Source of the DNA: Clostridium akagii DSM 12554
GTDB taxonomy: Bacteria > Bacillota > Clostridia > Clostridiales > Clostridiaceae
Direction of reading: 5' to 3'
NCBI RefSeq assembly: GCF_000686725.1
Contig: NZ_JMLK01000008.1
Location: 1 to 64,000, forward strand
Length of the DNA: 64,000 bases
Positions within the stretch are counted from its first letter, which is position 1; each line of letters starts with the position of its first letter. Both the position numbers and the translations under genes were made by a program. This document shows positions 26,902 to 35,210 of this stretch, piece after piece. The notes under the pieces were generated by a model that ran no database searches, had not been told where the DNA came from, and saw nothing but the letters and a program-made list of their open reading frames with translations.

Positions 26902-27798
26902 TCAATTTAATTTTTCATCTTGTAGACCATGGATTAAATCTAAAAAAGCTTTCATAGCAGGTGATATCCACCTATCCTTGTGATACATAACCTGTGACAT
27001 AACATTAATATCTGGTCCATGCCAATTAAGTTCTGCTAATTGCCCCTCCTGAAGTTCCTTTTCTACTGCCATACGTGGCAAAAATGTTATACCTAAATTG
27101 CTCATTGTAAATTGTTTTATAGCTTGTATGCTCCCAACCTCTAGAATAGATTTTGGATATACCCCTGCTTTATTTAACATAGCCTCGAACATTGTACAAT
27201 AACTACAACCCTTCTCGTTCAATATGAGTGACTCTGAACTTAGATTATCAGCTGTTATAGACTTTAACTTTGATATTGGGTGGCTTGGTGATGATAAAAC
27301 TATCATAGGTTCGTAAAATTTTGTCTTAGAAATAAGGTCTTCGTCATAAACTTCCTTACCCAAAAATATGGCAACATCAATTGTGTTGTTTTTTAAATAG
27401 CTACGTAAATTACTATCTGTTGCCAGCTTTATAATAATATCCACCTTAGGATATAATTCATGATATTTTTTTAATATTCCAGGTAACCTTATAACACACA
27501 ATGATTCTACTGCTCCAATAGTTAAGGTTCCCTTTGTTATTTCACTCCCGCCTACTACATCTTCAGCCTCAGATGATAGTTTCAAAATTTGTTCTGCATA
27601 TTTCAAAAGTTTTTCTCCATCAGATGTTAAAAATATATTGCGGCCCAAACGATCAAAAAGTTTTGTATTTAACTGTACTTCCAATACCTTTATCTGAGTA
27701 GTAATTGTGGACTGTGCATACCCTAAAATATCTGCTGCCCTAGTAAAACTTCCAACCTTTGCAATAGTACTAAAGGTTTTTAAATTTCTAATTTCCAA
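26902..27798 (-). CDS. LysR-family transcriptional regulator
   Basis: A 298-residue LysR regulator: N-terminal winged helix (LKTFSTIAKVGSFTRAADIL, then QSTITTQIKVLE) and a periplasmic-binding-protein-like effector domain from about residue 90. The start is a TTG at 27798 with AAGGAGG 8 nt upstream; the longer open frame starts inside that ribosome site. It is divergent from the 4-hydroxybutyrate dehydrogenase gene, the classic LysR-target arrangement, so it probably controls that gene. Confidence 0.92.
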   Translation of the reverse strand: MEIRNLKTFSTIAKVGSFTRAADILGYAQSTITTQIKVLEVQLNTKLFDRLGRNIFLTSDGEKLLKYAEQILKLSSEAEDVVGGSEITKGTLTIGAVESLCVIRLPGILKKYHELYPKVDIIIKLATDSNLRSYLKNNTIDVAIFLGKEVYDEDLISKTKFYEPMIVLSSPSHPISKLKSITADNLSSESLILNEKGCSYCTMFEAMLNKAGVYPKSILEVGSIQAIKQFTMSNLGITFLPRMAVEKELQEGQLAELNWHGPDINVMSQVMYHKDRWISPAMKAFLDLIHGLQDEKLN

Positions 27799-27847
27799 AA
27801 TGCAGACCTCCTTTATCAAAAAAATCGAATTAAGTATTCTAAACTAT

Positions 27848-27862
27848 CAATTATATTAATTG
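27848..27862. promoter_or_regulatory. inverted repeat between LysR and 4hbD genes
   Basis: CAATTATATTAATTG has 6-bp perfect arms around TAT and contains T-N11-A spacing typical of LysR boxes. It lies about 50 bp from the LysR start and 75 bp from the dehydrogenase start. Confidence 0.4.
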
Positions 27863-27937
27863 TAAATTATATGCTATCATAAATTTACTGCTACAGCAAT
27901 AACACAATACAAATTATATATTACGAGGAGAATAACA

Positions 27938-29056
27938 ATGAGATTACTTCAAGTTAAACCTGAGATCTACAAATTTGATAATATTAAAAGTTTCTCTGAG
28001 TTCTTTAATATAGGGTCAGGAGATTTAATATTAACTAACGAATTCTTGTATACTCCATTTATGAAAGAACTAAACCTAACCGCTGATTTTCTTCTAAGAG
28101 AAAAGTACGGCAGGGGTGAGCCATCCGATGAGATGATTGATGCAATAATGAAAGATGTGAATCCTAAAGATTATAAGCGAATAATCGCTATTGGTGGCGG
28201 TTCAATAGTAGATATAGCTAAACTTCTAGTTATAAACAATGTTACTAAAACTTTAGATCTATTTGAAAAAAAGATTCCTATAGTTAAAGGAAAAGAACTT
28301 ATCATAGTTCCAACCACTTGTGGCACTGGTAGTGAAGTTACAAATATCTCAATAGTGGAATTTAAAGCAAAACATACAAAAATGGGCCTTGCCACCGATG
28401 AATTATTCGCTGACTATGCAATACTAATTCCAGAACTTGTAAAAGTGCTTCCCTATAAATTTTTTGTTACAAGTTCAGTGGATGCTTTAATTCATGCGGT
28501 GGAATCTTATGTTTCACCAAAATCAAATACATCTACAGAATTATTTAGTATAAAAGCCATAGAATTAATACTAAATGGCTATATTTCAATAGTAAAAAAA
28601 GGACCTGAACATAGATTAGAAATTATAGATGATTTTCTGATTGGCAGTAATCTTGCAGGAATAGCTTTCTCAAATGCCGGTGTAGGTGCCGTACATGCCT
28701 TATCTTATCCTTTAGGCGGAAGTTATCACGTTCCTCACGGAGAAGCTAACTATCAATTTTTTACTGAGGTATTTAAGGCCTATAACATTAAGAACCCCAA
28801 TGGAAAAATAAAAAAGATTAATAGCATTTTAGCCGAAATACTATGTGTGCCAAATGATGATAACATATATGATGAACTTTCAAAAGTTCTAGATACTCTA
28901 CTGGTTAGAAAACCACTTAGAGAATATGGAATGAAAATTGAGGAAATTGAAAGTTTCACTGACAATGTTATAGAAGGGCAACAGAGGCTTTTAGTAAACA
29001 ACTATGCTCACCTTGATAGGGAAGAGATTCTAACAATCTATAAAAAACTATATTAG
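27938..29056 (+). CDS. 4hbD: 4-hydroxybutyrate dehydrogenase (iron-type alcohol dehydrogenase)
   Basis: A 372-residue group III iron-dependent dehydrogenase. The NAD-binding GGGS (86-89), PTTCGTGSEVTNISI loop, and metal ligands Asp182, His186, His253 and His267 are present. The sequence follows the C. kluyveri 4HbD almost block by block as I recall it, so the reaction is 4-hydroxybutyrate to succinate semialdehyde, with NAD(H). An ACGAGGAG site precedes the ATG. No succinate- or 4-hydroxybutyryl-CoA genes are adjacent; only the divergent LysR gene is. Confidence 0.9.
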   Translation: MRLLQVKPEIYKFDNIKSFSEFFNIGSGDLILTNEFLYTPFMKELNLTADFLLREKYGRGEPSDEMIDAIMKDVNPKDYKRIIAIGGGSIVDIAKLLVINNVTKTLDLFEKKIPIVKGKELIIVPTTCGTGSEVTNISIVEFKAKHTKMGLATDELFADYAILIPELVKVLPYKFFVTSSVDALIHAVESYVSPKSNTSTELFSIKAIELILNGYISIVKKGPEHRLEIIDDFLIGSNLAGIAFSNAGVGAVHALSYPLGGSYHVPHGEANYQFFTEVFKAYNIKNPNGKIKKINSILAEILCVPNDDNIYDELSKVLDTLLVRKPLREYGMKIEEIESFTDNVIEGQQRLLVNNYAHLDREEILTIYKKLY

Positions 29057-29089
29057 AAAAAAGTGACAAGTTTTACTTGTCACTTTTTT
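29057..29089. terminator. bidirectional terminator between 4hbD and the methyltransferase
   Basis: AAAAAAGTGACAAGT, a TTT loop, and the exact complement form a 15-bp stem filling the whole gap between two convergent genes. The stem is built from the GTGACAAGT core also found in repeat family 1. Confidence 0.93.
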
Positions 29090-30265
29090 CTAGATTACTT
29101 GGAATATATAAAATTTTAAGTAGTAAGACTCATCCGAAGTCCATAAAATAGGATGGTCTGCTCCTTGAGTTCTAAATTCTACCTGCCTTAACATTCTTCC
29201 TGCATCTTTTGCAGCTGCTGCAATAGTTTGTTTAAAAAGCTCAGGATTCATAAAATGGGAACATGAGCAAGTCACAAGGAATCCATTTTCCCGTACAAGT
29301 TTTATTCCTCTAAGATTAATTTCTTTATATCCTCTTGACGCATTTTTTATTGTATCTTTAGCCTTAGTAAATGCAGGTGGATCAAGAATCACAACGTCAT
29401 ATGTTTTGCCTTCATCAGACCACTTTTTAAGTATATCGAAAGCATTCTCACATTGAAATTTCACTACATCTGAAAGACCATTAAGCTCTGAGTTTTTTCT
29501 ACATAAGTCTATGGCAATCTGGGAAATATCTATTCCTGTAACACTTTTCGCTCCGGCAACCCCAGCATTTAAAGCAAATGAACCTGTGTGAGTAAAGACG
29601 TCTAGTACCTCAGCATCCTTACATATTTTATGTATTGCCTTTCGATTTCCTTTTTGATCCAAAAAAAATCCAGTTTTCTGTCCTTCAGCAATATCCACAT
29701 AATATTTGACACCATTTTCTATAATTTCAATCATTGTATCAAAAGGTTCAGTTAAGAAGCCTGTTATAGACTCCAATCCTTCTTTTTCTCTAACTTTTGC
29801 ATCGCTTCTTTCGTAAACACCTTTAGCTTTATATTCTTCAACAAGTATATCAGCTATAATACTCTTGTATTTTTCAATTCCAAGCGCTGAAGACTGAATT
29901 ACATAATAATCTTCAAATTTATCAATTGTTAGTCCTGGAAGAAAGTCTGCTTCCCCAAAAACAAATCTACAGCTACTTGTATCAATTACTTTTTTTCTAT
30001 AATCCCAAGCATTCTTCAGCCGTTTTTTGAAAAAATCTTTATTGATTTCTTCTTCTATATCCCTTGTAAGTATCCTAATTGTAATCTGTGACTTATCATT
30101 TATATAACCCTTACCTAAAAATCTATCGTCATATGTATAAGCCTCTACAATATCACCATTTTTGTATTCCCCATCGTAACCTTCAATTTCATTAGAAAAT
30201 ATCCATGAATGACCATTCTCAGCTAATATATTTTTTCGTTTTGTCAAATAAAATTTACACGCCAT
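29090..30265 (-). CDS. class I SAM-dependent rRNA (cytosine-C5) methyltransferase, RlmI family
   Basis: A 391-residue protein: N-terminal PUA domain (about 1-75, HSWIFSNEIEGYDGEYKNGD), a linker region, and a C-terminal Rossmann methyltransferase with VLDVFTHTGSFALNAG (SAM), VILDPPAFTKAKD and LVTCSCSHFM, where Cys is the likely nucleophile. RlmI methylates C1962 of 23S rRNA; Gram-positive relatives may differ in target. AGGGGG precedes the ATG. It is a single gene, convergent with 4hbD. Confidence 0.9.
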   Translation of the reverse strand: MACKFYLTKRKNILAENGHSWIFSNEIEGYDGEYKNGDIVEAYTYDDRFLGKGYINDKSQITIRILTRDIEEEINKDFFKKRLKNAWDYRKKVIDTSSCRFVFGEADFLPGLTIDKFEDYYVIQSSALGIEKYKSIIADILVEEYKAKGVYERSDAKVREKEGLESITGFLTEPFDTMIEIIENGVKYYVDIAEGQKTGFFLDQKGNRKAIHKICKDAEVLDVFTHTGSFALNAGVAGAKSVTGIDISQIAIDLCRKNSELNGLSDVVKFQCENAFDILKKWSDEGKTYDVVILDPPAFTKAKDTIKNASRGYKEINLRGIKLVRENGFLVTCSCSHFMNPELFKQTIAAAAKDAGRMLRQVEFRTQGADHPILWTSDESYYLKFYIFQVI

Positions 30266-30532
30266 TATTTTTCCCCCTGTAATTATCTTTATAAATTACT
30301 GAATTTTATTATTATAATTTCTAATATCTAAAGAATTATAACATATCTTTAAAATAATTTTTCACCTTTTTATAAAGTTTCCTTTGACATAGCCATTAGC
30401 CTAACATAAACTATTAATTGATATAAATATAAAGTTTTACATTGCAATGGTTTTCAGAAAATTATAATAAGTTGAATAATGGTATAATAATAATATATAA
30501 AAATATATAAACGAAAGTTGAGGTGAGAAGTC
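30266..30532. other. intergenic leader before the ABC-F gene
   Basis: AT-rich sequence between the divergent methyltransferase and the ABC-F unit. I see no tRNA-like, riboswitch-like or strong terminator structure in it. A promoter for the ABC-F gene presumably lies near 30460-30510, where several TATAAT-like hexamers overlap. Confidence 0.5.
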
Positions 30533-30673
30533 CTGGTTTGGGATAGTAAATATGATAGAACTCTTGTTATTACTAGTTTAGTATTAACCTTAGTACTTAA
30601 ATCATATAATACTACCAACTTATCAAAGGATAAAGTGAAAATATATTATAAGCAAATTTGTTTAATATATTAA
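30533..30673 (+). CDS. possible 46-residue membrane peptide with CTG start
   Basis: An open frame of 46 codons begins at CTG, 7 nt after GAGGTG, with no ATG, GTG or TTG available at that spacing. The predicted peptide has one hydrophobic stretch (TLVITSLVLTLVL) followed by a basic tail. It ends 12 bp before the ABC-F start, an operon-like distance. It could be a leader peptide or small membrane protein, or a chance frame behind a chance GAGGTG. I do not recognise it. Confidence 0.3.
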   Translation: MVWDSKYDRTLVITSLVLTLVLKSYNTTNLSKDKVKIYYKQICLIY

Positions 30674-30685
30674 AATCAGGATAAA

Positions 30686-32239
30686 ATGAGTATACTTACA
30701 GTAAAAAATATTAGTCACGGTTTCGGAGAAAGACCAATTTTTGATGATGTTTCTTTTAGGTTATTAAAGGGAGAACATGTAGGCCTTATCGGAGCTAATG
30801 GTGAAGGTAAATCTACATTTATGAATATAATCACAGGAAAAATCATGCCTGATGAAGGCAAGGTTGAATGGTCTAATAATATTAGAGTTGGCTATATGGA
30901 TCAGCATGCCGAACTTATAAAAGGCCAAAGCATAAGAGATGTGCTGAAAAATGCATTTAAATATTTACTTGACCTTGAAAAAGAACTTATGAGTGTAGCC
31001 GATAAAATGACAGATGCAGACCCAGATGCTTTAGAAAAACTTCTAGATAGAATGGGTACAATCCAAGATGCACTAGATAATAATGGATTTTATATAATTG
31101 ATTCAAAAGTTGAAGAAGTTGCTAAAGGACTTGGACTTACTGATGTAGGTCTAGATAAGGACGTAACTGAATTAAGTGGTGGTCAGAGAACAAAGGTACT
31201 CCTTGGAAAACTTTTACTTGAAAATCCAGATATTTTACTTTTGGATGAACCTACAAATTATTTAGATGTAGAACATGTTGAGTGGCTAAAAAGATACTTG
31301 CAATCTTATGAAAATGCGTTTATATTGATATCCCATGATATCCCGTTTTTAAACAGTGTAACAACTTTAATATACCATCTTGAAAATAAACAACTAACAA
31401 GATATGTTGGGGATTATGACAATTTTTTGAGAATGTATGAAGTTAATAAAAAGTTACACGAAGCAGCTTTCGAAAAACAAAAAGCTGAGATTTCAAGACT
31501 GGAAACTTTTGTTGCAAAAAATATGGCAAGAGCTTCAACAACTGGCATGGCAAAATCAAGACAAAAACAATTAAATAAAATTGAAAGACTTGAGATAAGT
31601 CAAGATGCACCAAAACCTCAATTCAATTTTAAAGCAGCACGAGCTACAAGCAAACTGGTATTTGAAACTGACCATTTAGTAATTGGTTATAATGATCCAC
31701 TCTCACGGTCTCTGAATTTGAAAATGGAGAGAGGACAAAAGATTGCACTTGTAGGATCAAATGGACTTGGTAAAACAACACTTCTAAAAAGTCTTATTGG
31801 CCAAATACCTGCACTTTCAGGTGAAGTAACTTTGGGTGAATATCAACATATAGGATATTTTGAGCAGGAGATAAAAAAAGCTAATTATAATACTTGCTTA
31901 GAAGAGTTTTGGAATGACTTTCAATCTTATAGTCAATATGAAGCAAGAGCAGCCCTTGCGCGATGTGGACTTACAACAAAACATATTGAAAGTAAGGTTA
32001 AGGTTCTAAGTGGTGGAGAGCAAGCAAAGGTTAGACTTTGTAAACTAATAAATGTAGAAACAAATATACTTATACTTGACGAACCAACAAATCATCTTGA
32101 TGTTGATGCAAAAAATGAATTAAAGAGAGCACTTAAAGCATATAAAGGAAGCATACTTCTAGTTTGTCATGAACCTGAATTCTATGAAGATATTGTAACT
32201 GATGTTTGGAACTGCGAAGATTGGTCAACCAAAATGTAA
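30686..32239 (+). CDS. ABC-F family ATPase (YbiT-like)
   Basis: A 517-residue protein with two ABC cassettes and no membrane segment. Cassette 1 has GLIGANGEGKSTFMN, LSGGQRTKVLL and LLLDEPTNYLD; cassette 2 has ALVGSNGLGKTTLLK, LSGGEQAKVRL and LILDEPTNHLD. A charged linker (about 240-320) joins them. ABC-F proteins act on the ribosome: some rescue stalled translation, others protect against antibiotics. The short linker and overall sequence favour the housekeeping YbiT group over resistance proteins. An AGGATAAA site precedes the ATG. Confidence 0.92.
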   Translation: MSILTVKNISHGFGERPIFDDVSFRLLKGEHVGLIGANGEGKSTFMNIITGKIMPDEGKVEWSNNIRVGYMDQHAELIKGQSIRDVLKNAFKYLLDLEKELMSVADKMTDADPDALEKLLDRMGTIQDALDNNGFYIIDSKVEEVAKGLGLTDVGLDKDVTELSGGQRTKVLLGKLLLENPDILLLDEPTNYLDVEHVEWLKRYLQSYENAFILISHDIPFLNSVTTLIYHLENKQLTRYVGDYDNFLRMYEVNKKLHEAAFEKQKAEISRLETFVAKNMARASTTGMAKSRQKQLNKIERLEISQDAPKPQFNFKAARATSKLVFETDHLVIGYNDPLSRSLNLKMERGQKIALVGSNGLGKTTLLKSLIGQIPALSGEVTLGEYQHIGYFEQEIKKANYNTCLEEFWNDFQSYSQYEARAALARCGLTTKHIESKVKVLSGGEQAKVRLCKLINVETNILILDEPTNHLDVDAKNELKRALKAYKGSILLVCHEPEFYEDIVTDVWNCEDWSTKM

Positions 32240-32252
32240 TGAGTATAAAACC

Positions 32253-32477
32253 TTCATGAAATGAGGGAAGCATTGCAAGGCACGTTCAGAGGCTACTCGC
32301 TAGACTTAAGAAAGACTAAGATTCCCGTTTGTCAAATCCCTAAAACCTTTAAACTCGCTGCGCTCAGACAGTAAAGGTTTCTTAACGGGATTCAACAACC
32401 AGGAACCTAAGTCCTTCTAAATTCTAGCTCGAATAGCCTCTTTCACGTGCCTTGCAATGCTTTTTCTCATAGTTCAT
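32253..32477. repeat. ~210-bp imperfect palindrome (long hairpin element)
   Basis: Two arms of about 85-90 nt are imperfect inverted copies. The outer ends AAGCATTGCAAGGCACGT (32268-32285) and ACGTGCCTTGCAATGCTT (32445-32462) match perfectly, the centre AAACCTTTA/TAAAGGTTT (32343-32351 and 32372-32380) matches perfectly, and the middle parts match patchily with compensating changes. The 20-nt loop contains CTCGCTGCGCTCAGA. GC content is higher than its surroundings. No ORF or transposase is present. It may be a MITE-like element, a structured RNA or a complex terminator of the ABC-F gene. Confidence 0.75.
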
Positions 32478-32655
32478 TAAGCCCTTATTATCTAGGCGAA
32501 AGAAAAAATCCTTAAACTATTTCAAATTGCTGAAATTTGAGTATTTAGCTATAGTATTAACACCGATAAAATATTTATGTTGTATTACAATTAATATATG
32601 ATTTATTTTTAAATAGTCTTCTAATTTTAAAAGCTCAGTTACCAAATATTTCAAT
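32478..32655. other. AT-rich gap after the palindrome
   Basis: No gene seen. A small hairpin, TCAAATT against AATTTGA near 32521-32540, could terminate transcripts from the minus-strand membrane-protein operon or from the ABC-F gene. Confidence 0.4.
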
Positions 32656-32964
32656 TTAAAATGTTATATACCTGCCTTGTACATGATATTTAATTGCAAG
32701 CTCCACTACCGCCATGCCCATTGAGAAAAATGATAATACTATGACTAAAAATATGGCACCAGCATCATACCTCATTTTTTCATCCTTATTTATCATATAG
32801 GATACAAGAATCTCAACCCCTAAAAGCACTAAAATAAGTGGCCAAAGTGATAATATGTTTGAAAATTTAATAGCTGGAAATGCTAGTCTAAGTAAAAATA
32901 ATATTCCGAAAACAATCAAAACTAACCCTGCTGTAAAAGTGCCTACCCTGCGACCTTTAAGCAT
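32656..32964 (-). CDS. small membrane protein, LiaF transmembrane/DUF5668-like
   Basis: A 102-residue protein with three hydrophobic segments (about 9-27, 36-54 and 68-92). The GLVLIVFGILFLLRLAFP and LWPLILVLLGVEIL segments resemble the LiaF/YvqF membrane domain (DUF5668). It is the last gene of an ECF sigma operon and overlaps the preceding gene by 8 bp; AAGGAGGA precedes the ATG. LiaF proteins restrain envelope-stress kinases, but this one has no kinase nearby, so the role is open. Confidence 0.75.
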   Translation of the reverse strand: MLKGRRVGTFTAGLVLIVFGILFLLRLAFPAIKFSNILSLWPLILVLLGVEILVSYMINKDEKMRYDAGAIFLVIVLSFFSMGMAVVELAIKYHVQGRYITF

Positions 32965-33481
32965 TCAAATCGTCCTCCTTTTTCTTGCCTATAATAAGTT
33001 TAATGCCAACAACAATTATTGCAATACCAATAATAAATCTTGGAAGATTACTAATTATGTTGCTCATGATATCAAAAATAGGCTGAGGAATAACGCTGCT
33101 TAGCTGAACCATAGTGTTTTTCCATATTAGGAATATACCAAATATCAATAATAATATCCCTACGAAAAATCTGCTCTTTATAACCATATTTTTATCTATT
33201 TCCATAAATTTATCAAATGTAAACAAATAATTATCCTCTACTTTTAAAAATTCTTCATCCGTTGAATACCCTGTATTTATGGAATCAAAGAAAGAATAAA
33301 ACCATAAAACTGGTACAATATAAAGTAGTTGACCTATATCAAGAAAAGAAGATATAAATATTATAATGAAAAACGCCGACATAAGTGAGACACCTTTTTT
33401 CATAAATCCCATATACATATGTCCTGCTCCAGGTAAAAGTGAAAAAATAAAAGTTAAAAAGTTATTTTTTTTCTTTCTCAT
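32957..33481 (-). CDS. TM2-domain / DUF5668-like membrane protein
   Basis: A 174-residue membrane protein. The N-terminal part, TFIFSLLPGAGHMYMGFMKK, is the usual opening of TM2-type and related proteins, and the C-terminal pair of helices (about 105-122 and 148-165) with FVGILLLIFGIFLIWKN resembles DUF5668. It overlaps the anti-sigma gene by 20 bp and the next gene by 8 bp, so four proteins are made from one coupled message. The function is unknown; envelope homeostasis is inferred from the operon. Confidence 0.7.
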   Translation of the reverse strand: MRKKKNNFLTFIFSLLPGAGHMYMGFMKKGVSLMSAFFIIIFISSFLDIGQLLYIVPVLWFYSFFDSINTGYSTDEEFLKVEDNYLFTFDKFMEIDKNMVIKSRFFVGILLLIFGIFLIWKNTMVQLSSVIPQPIFDIMSNIISNLPRFIIGIAIIVVGIKLIIGKKKEDDLNA

Positions 33482-33920
33482 TGTTAAAAACCTCCATGCT
33501 AATTATTTTTGTTGAAAAATTATTAAGCCGTGCATTAATAGTGCTTACAACACTTAAATTTGGAGGATTTATATCTCCTGGTTTTATTGCCTTATTAGCA
33601 ACAAAACTTAGTGTATTTGAAAAAACAATCACCAAGGCTATACATGCAGCAACAGTAACTCTAAGGGAGTAAAAAAAGAATTTAATGCCACTTTCTCGTT
33701 TCTTTTTTATTCTTTCTTGTATTTCATTATGAAAACCTAAAGGAGCTTCTGCAAGTTCATTATCATTGTAGCTATTAGCAAAAACATCCGCACATTTTTC
33801 ACAATTACATATGTGTTCTATAGCCAAAGATAGCTCCTCATCTTCTAATGAACTTTCTTTAAGCTTTAAAAGTGATATATTATTCAAATGACCATTTTTA
33901 TCAAATAATAAATTATTCAC
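33462..33920 (-). CDS. anti-sigma factor with zinc-finger motif
   Basis: A 152-residue protein. The N-terminal cytoplasmic part has the ZAS motif HICNCEKC (HxxxCxxC), used by zinc-binding anti-sigma factors. One membrane helix (about 84-105) and an extracellular tail follow. It should hold the ECF sigma factor encoded just upstream. The start is GTG at 33920, 7 nt after AAGGAGG, overlapping the sigma stop codon (GTGA). The coupling supports a matched sigma/anti-sigma pair. Confidence 0.85.
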   Translation of the reverse strand: MNNLLFDKNGHLNNISLLKLKESSLEDEELSLAIEHICNCEKCADVFANSYNDNELAEAPLGFHNEIQERIKKKRESGIKFFFYSLRVTVAACIALVIVFSNTLSFVANKAIKPGDINPPNLSVVSTINARLNNFSTKIISMEVFNNEKEKK

Positions 33921-34429
33921 ATAGACTCCTCCTTCCATAAAACTTTAAGCAGTTTTTTCGACCTATAAAGTTGAGTTTGCAATGTCCTTAGACTCTGACC
34001 TGTATCTTTTGCCATAGATGAAAGTTTAATATTTTCACAAAAATAATTTACCGATATTGTCTTGTATGGATCTTTCAGTTTACAACACAACTTATATATT
34101 TTCTCATCAGTATATTTTTTCATAAACACACCTTCTGGTGACCTAACGTTTCCTTCCAAACATTCATAATCATCCTGGGATAGATTATCAGTTTTTCTTG
34201 CTGGACTTTTAATAAAATCTTTACATTTATTCGCAGCAATTCTAGTAAGCCAAGCTTTAAAATTTTCTCCATCAAATTTTTCTAAGTTTTCGTAAGCAGA
34301 CAAAAAGGTTTGTTGTGCCAAATCCTCAGCATCAAAATAATTTTTTGTAAAGGACAGACAAATGCTAATAATCAGACGTTCATATTGTTTTATATGGTTT
34401 ATAAACTGTTCTTTATCAATAATTATCAC
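33917..34429 (-). CDS. ECF-type sigma-70 factor
   Basis: A 170-residue ECF sigma factor with region 2 (DAEDLAQQTFLSAYENLEKF and AWLTRIAANKCKDF) and region 4 (KTISVNYFCENIKLSSMAKD, then SLRTLQTQLYRSKKLLK), and no domains between. The start is uncertain: I chose GTG at 34429, which has AAGGAC about 10 nt upstream; a longer open frame runs into the end of comB. It is first in a four-gene operon with its anti-sigma factor and two membrane proteins. Its target promoters are unknown. Confidence 0.85.
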   Translation of the reverse strand: MIIIDKEQFINHIKQYERLIISICLSFTKNYFDAEDLAQQTFLSAYENLEKFDGENFKAWLTRIAANKCKDFIKSPARKTDNLSQDDYECLEGNVRSPEGVFMKKYTDEKIYKLCCKLKDPYKTISVNYFCENIKLSSMAKDTGQSLRTLQTQLYRSKKLLKVLWKEESM

Positions 34430-34487
34430 CGCCTTTTTGTCCTTACACTTACTATAACGAGTAAGAAAGAAAAAACACTTCAAAAAT

Positions 34488-35192
34488 TTATTTTATAATG
34501 CCTTCAATATATTCAGGAACTACATCTATAATATCTTTAGAACAACAATATTTAAGATCTTCATAAAGTCCAAGATCTTTAATCACATTATAATGACTTG
34601 CATATTTTATAAAGCTTGTAATATCTTTGTTTTGCTCATATACATATAACGCAGTGGTTGCTATATCCGTAAATTCTAAACTAGATTTTTCATTTAATAA
34701 ACTTATAATGTACCCGGCACATATAAAATCATCTATTGAGAATTGTCCATAGGTTCCAGCATTGACTATAACCACGTCATTATTTAGTTCTTTAAGCCTA
34801 GCTGAAACTGCCTTAGCATTAATCATAGCACCTATAATTATGTTTTTAGCAGCGGTACTTCCCTTTATTGCTCTAGTACCATTAGTAGTGGTCATAACAA
34901 CTGTTTTACCATTAACAATACTCGCTTTATATTCAAGTGGTGAATTTGAAAAATCAAACCCCTCAATTTTTAGTGCCTTTCTTTCTCCACCAAGCAAATA
35001 CATATTTCTATCTTTTGATGCTATTTCTCGTGCTGCGTCAACATCCACTACTGGAATAACTTTTTTGCAACCATTACTAATAGCTGTAACTATTACCGAT
35101 GTGGCTCTAAGCACATCTATTACTACCACAGATTTTCCCTGTATCTTGTCTTCTTTAATATCATCAGCAGATATTATTATATCAATCTTCAT
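34488..35192 (-). CDS. ComB-family protein (2-phosphosulfolactate phosphatase-like)
   Basis: A 234-residue ComB-family protein with VVVIDVLRATSVIVTAISNG, KTVVMTTTNGTRAI and IVNAGTYGQFSIDDFICAG. In methanogens ComB hydrolyses 2-phosphosulfolactate on the route to coenzyme M; homologues are scattered through clostridia, where the substrate is unproven. No other coenzyme M or sulfolactate gene is visible. AAGGAGGC precedes the ATG. It lies directly upstream of the ECF sigma operon (about 58 bp) and may share its transcript. Confidence 0.88.
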   Translation of the reverse strand: MKIDIIISADDIKEDKIQGKSVVVIDVLRATSVIVTAISNGCKKVIPVVDVDAAREIASKDRNMYLLGGERKALKIEGFDFSNSPLEYKASIVNGKTVVMTTTNGTRAIKGSTAAKNIIIGAMINAKAVSARLKELNNDVVIVNAGTYGQFSIDDFICAGYIISLLNEKSSLEFTDIATTALYVYEQNKDITSFIKYASHYNVIKDLGLYEDLKYCCSKDIIDVVPEYIEGIIK

Positions 35193-35210
35193 TTAAATGC
35201 CTCCTTAAGT

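Noticed and set aside
32253-32477. Insertion sequence
   Set aside because: Long inverted arms but no transposase ORF and only about 225 bp in total; kept as a palindromic repeat instead.
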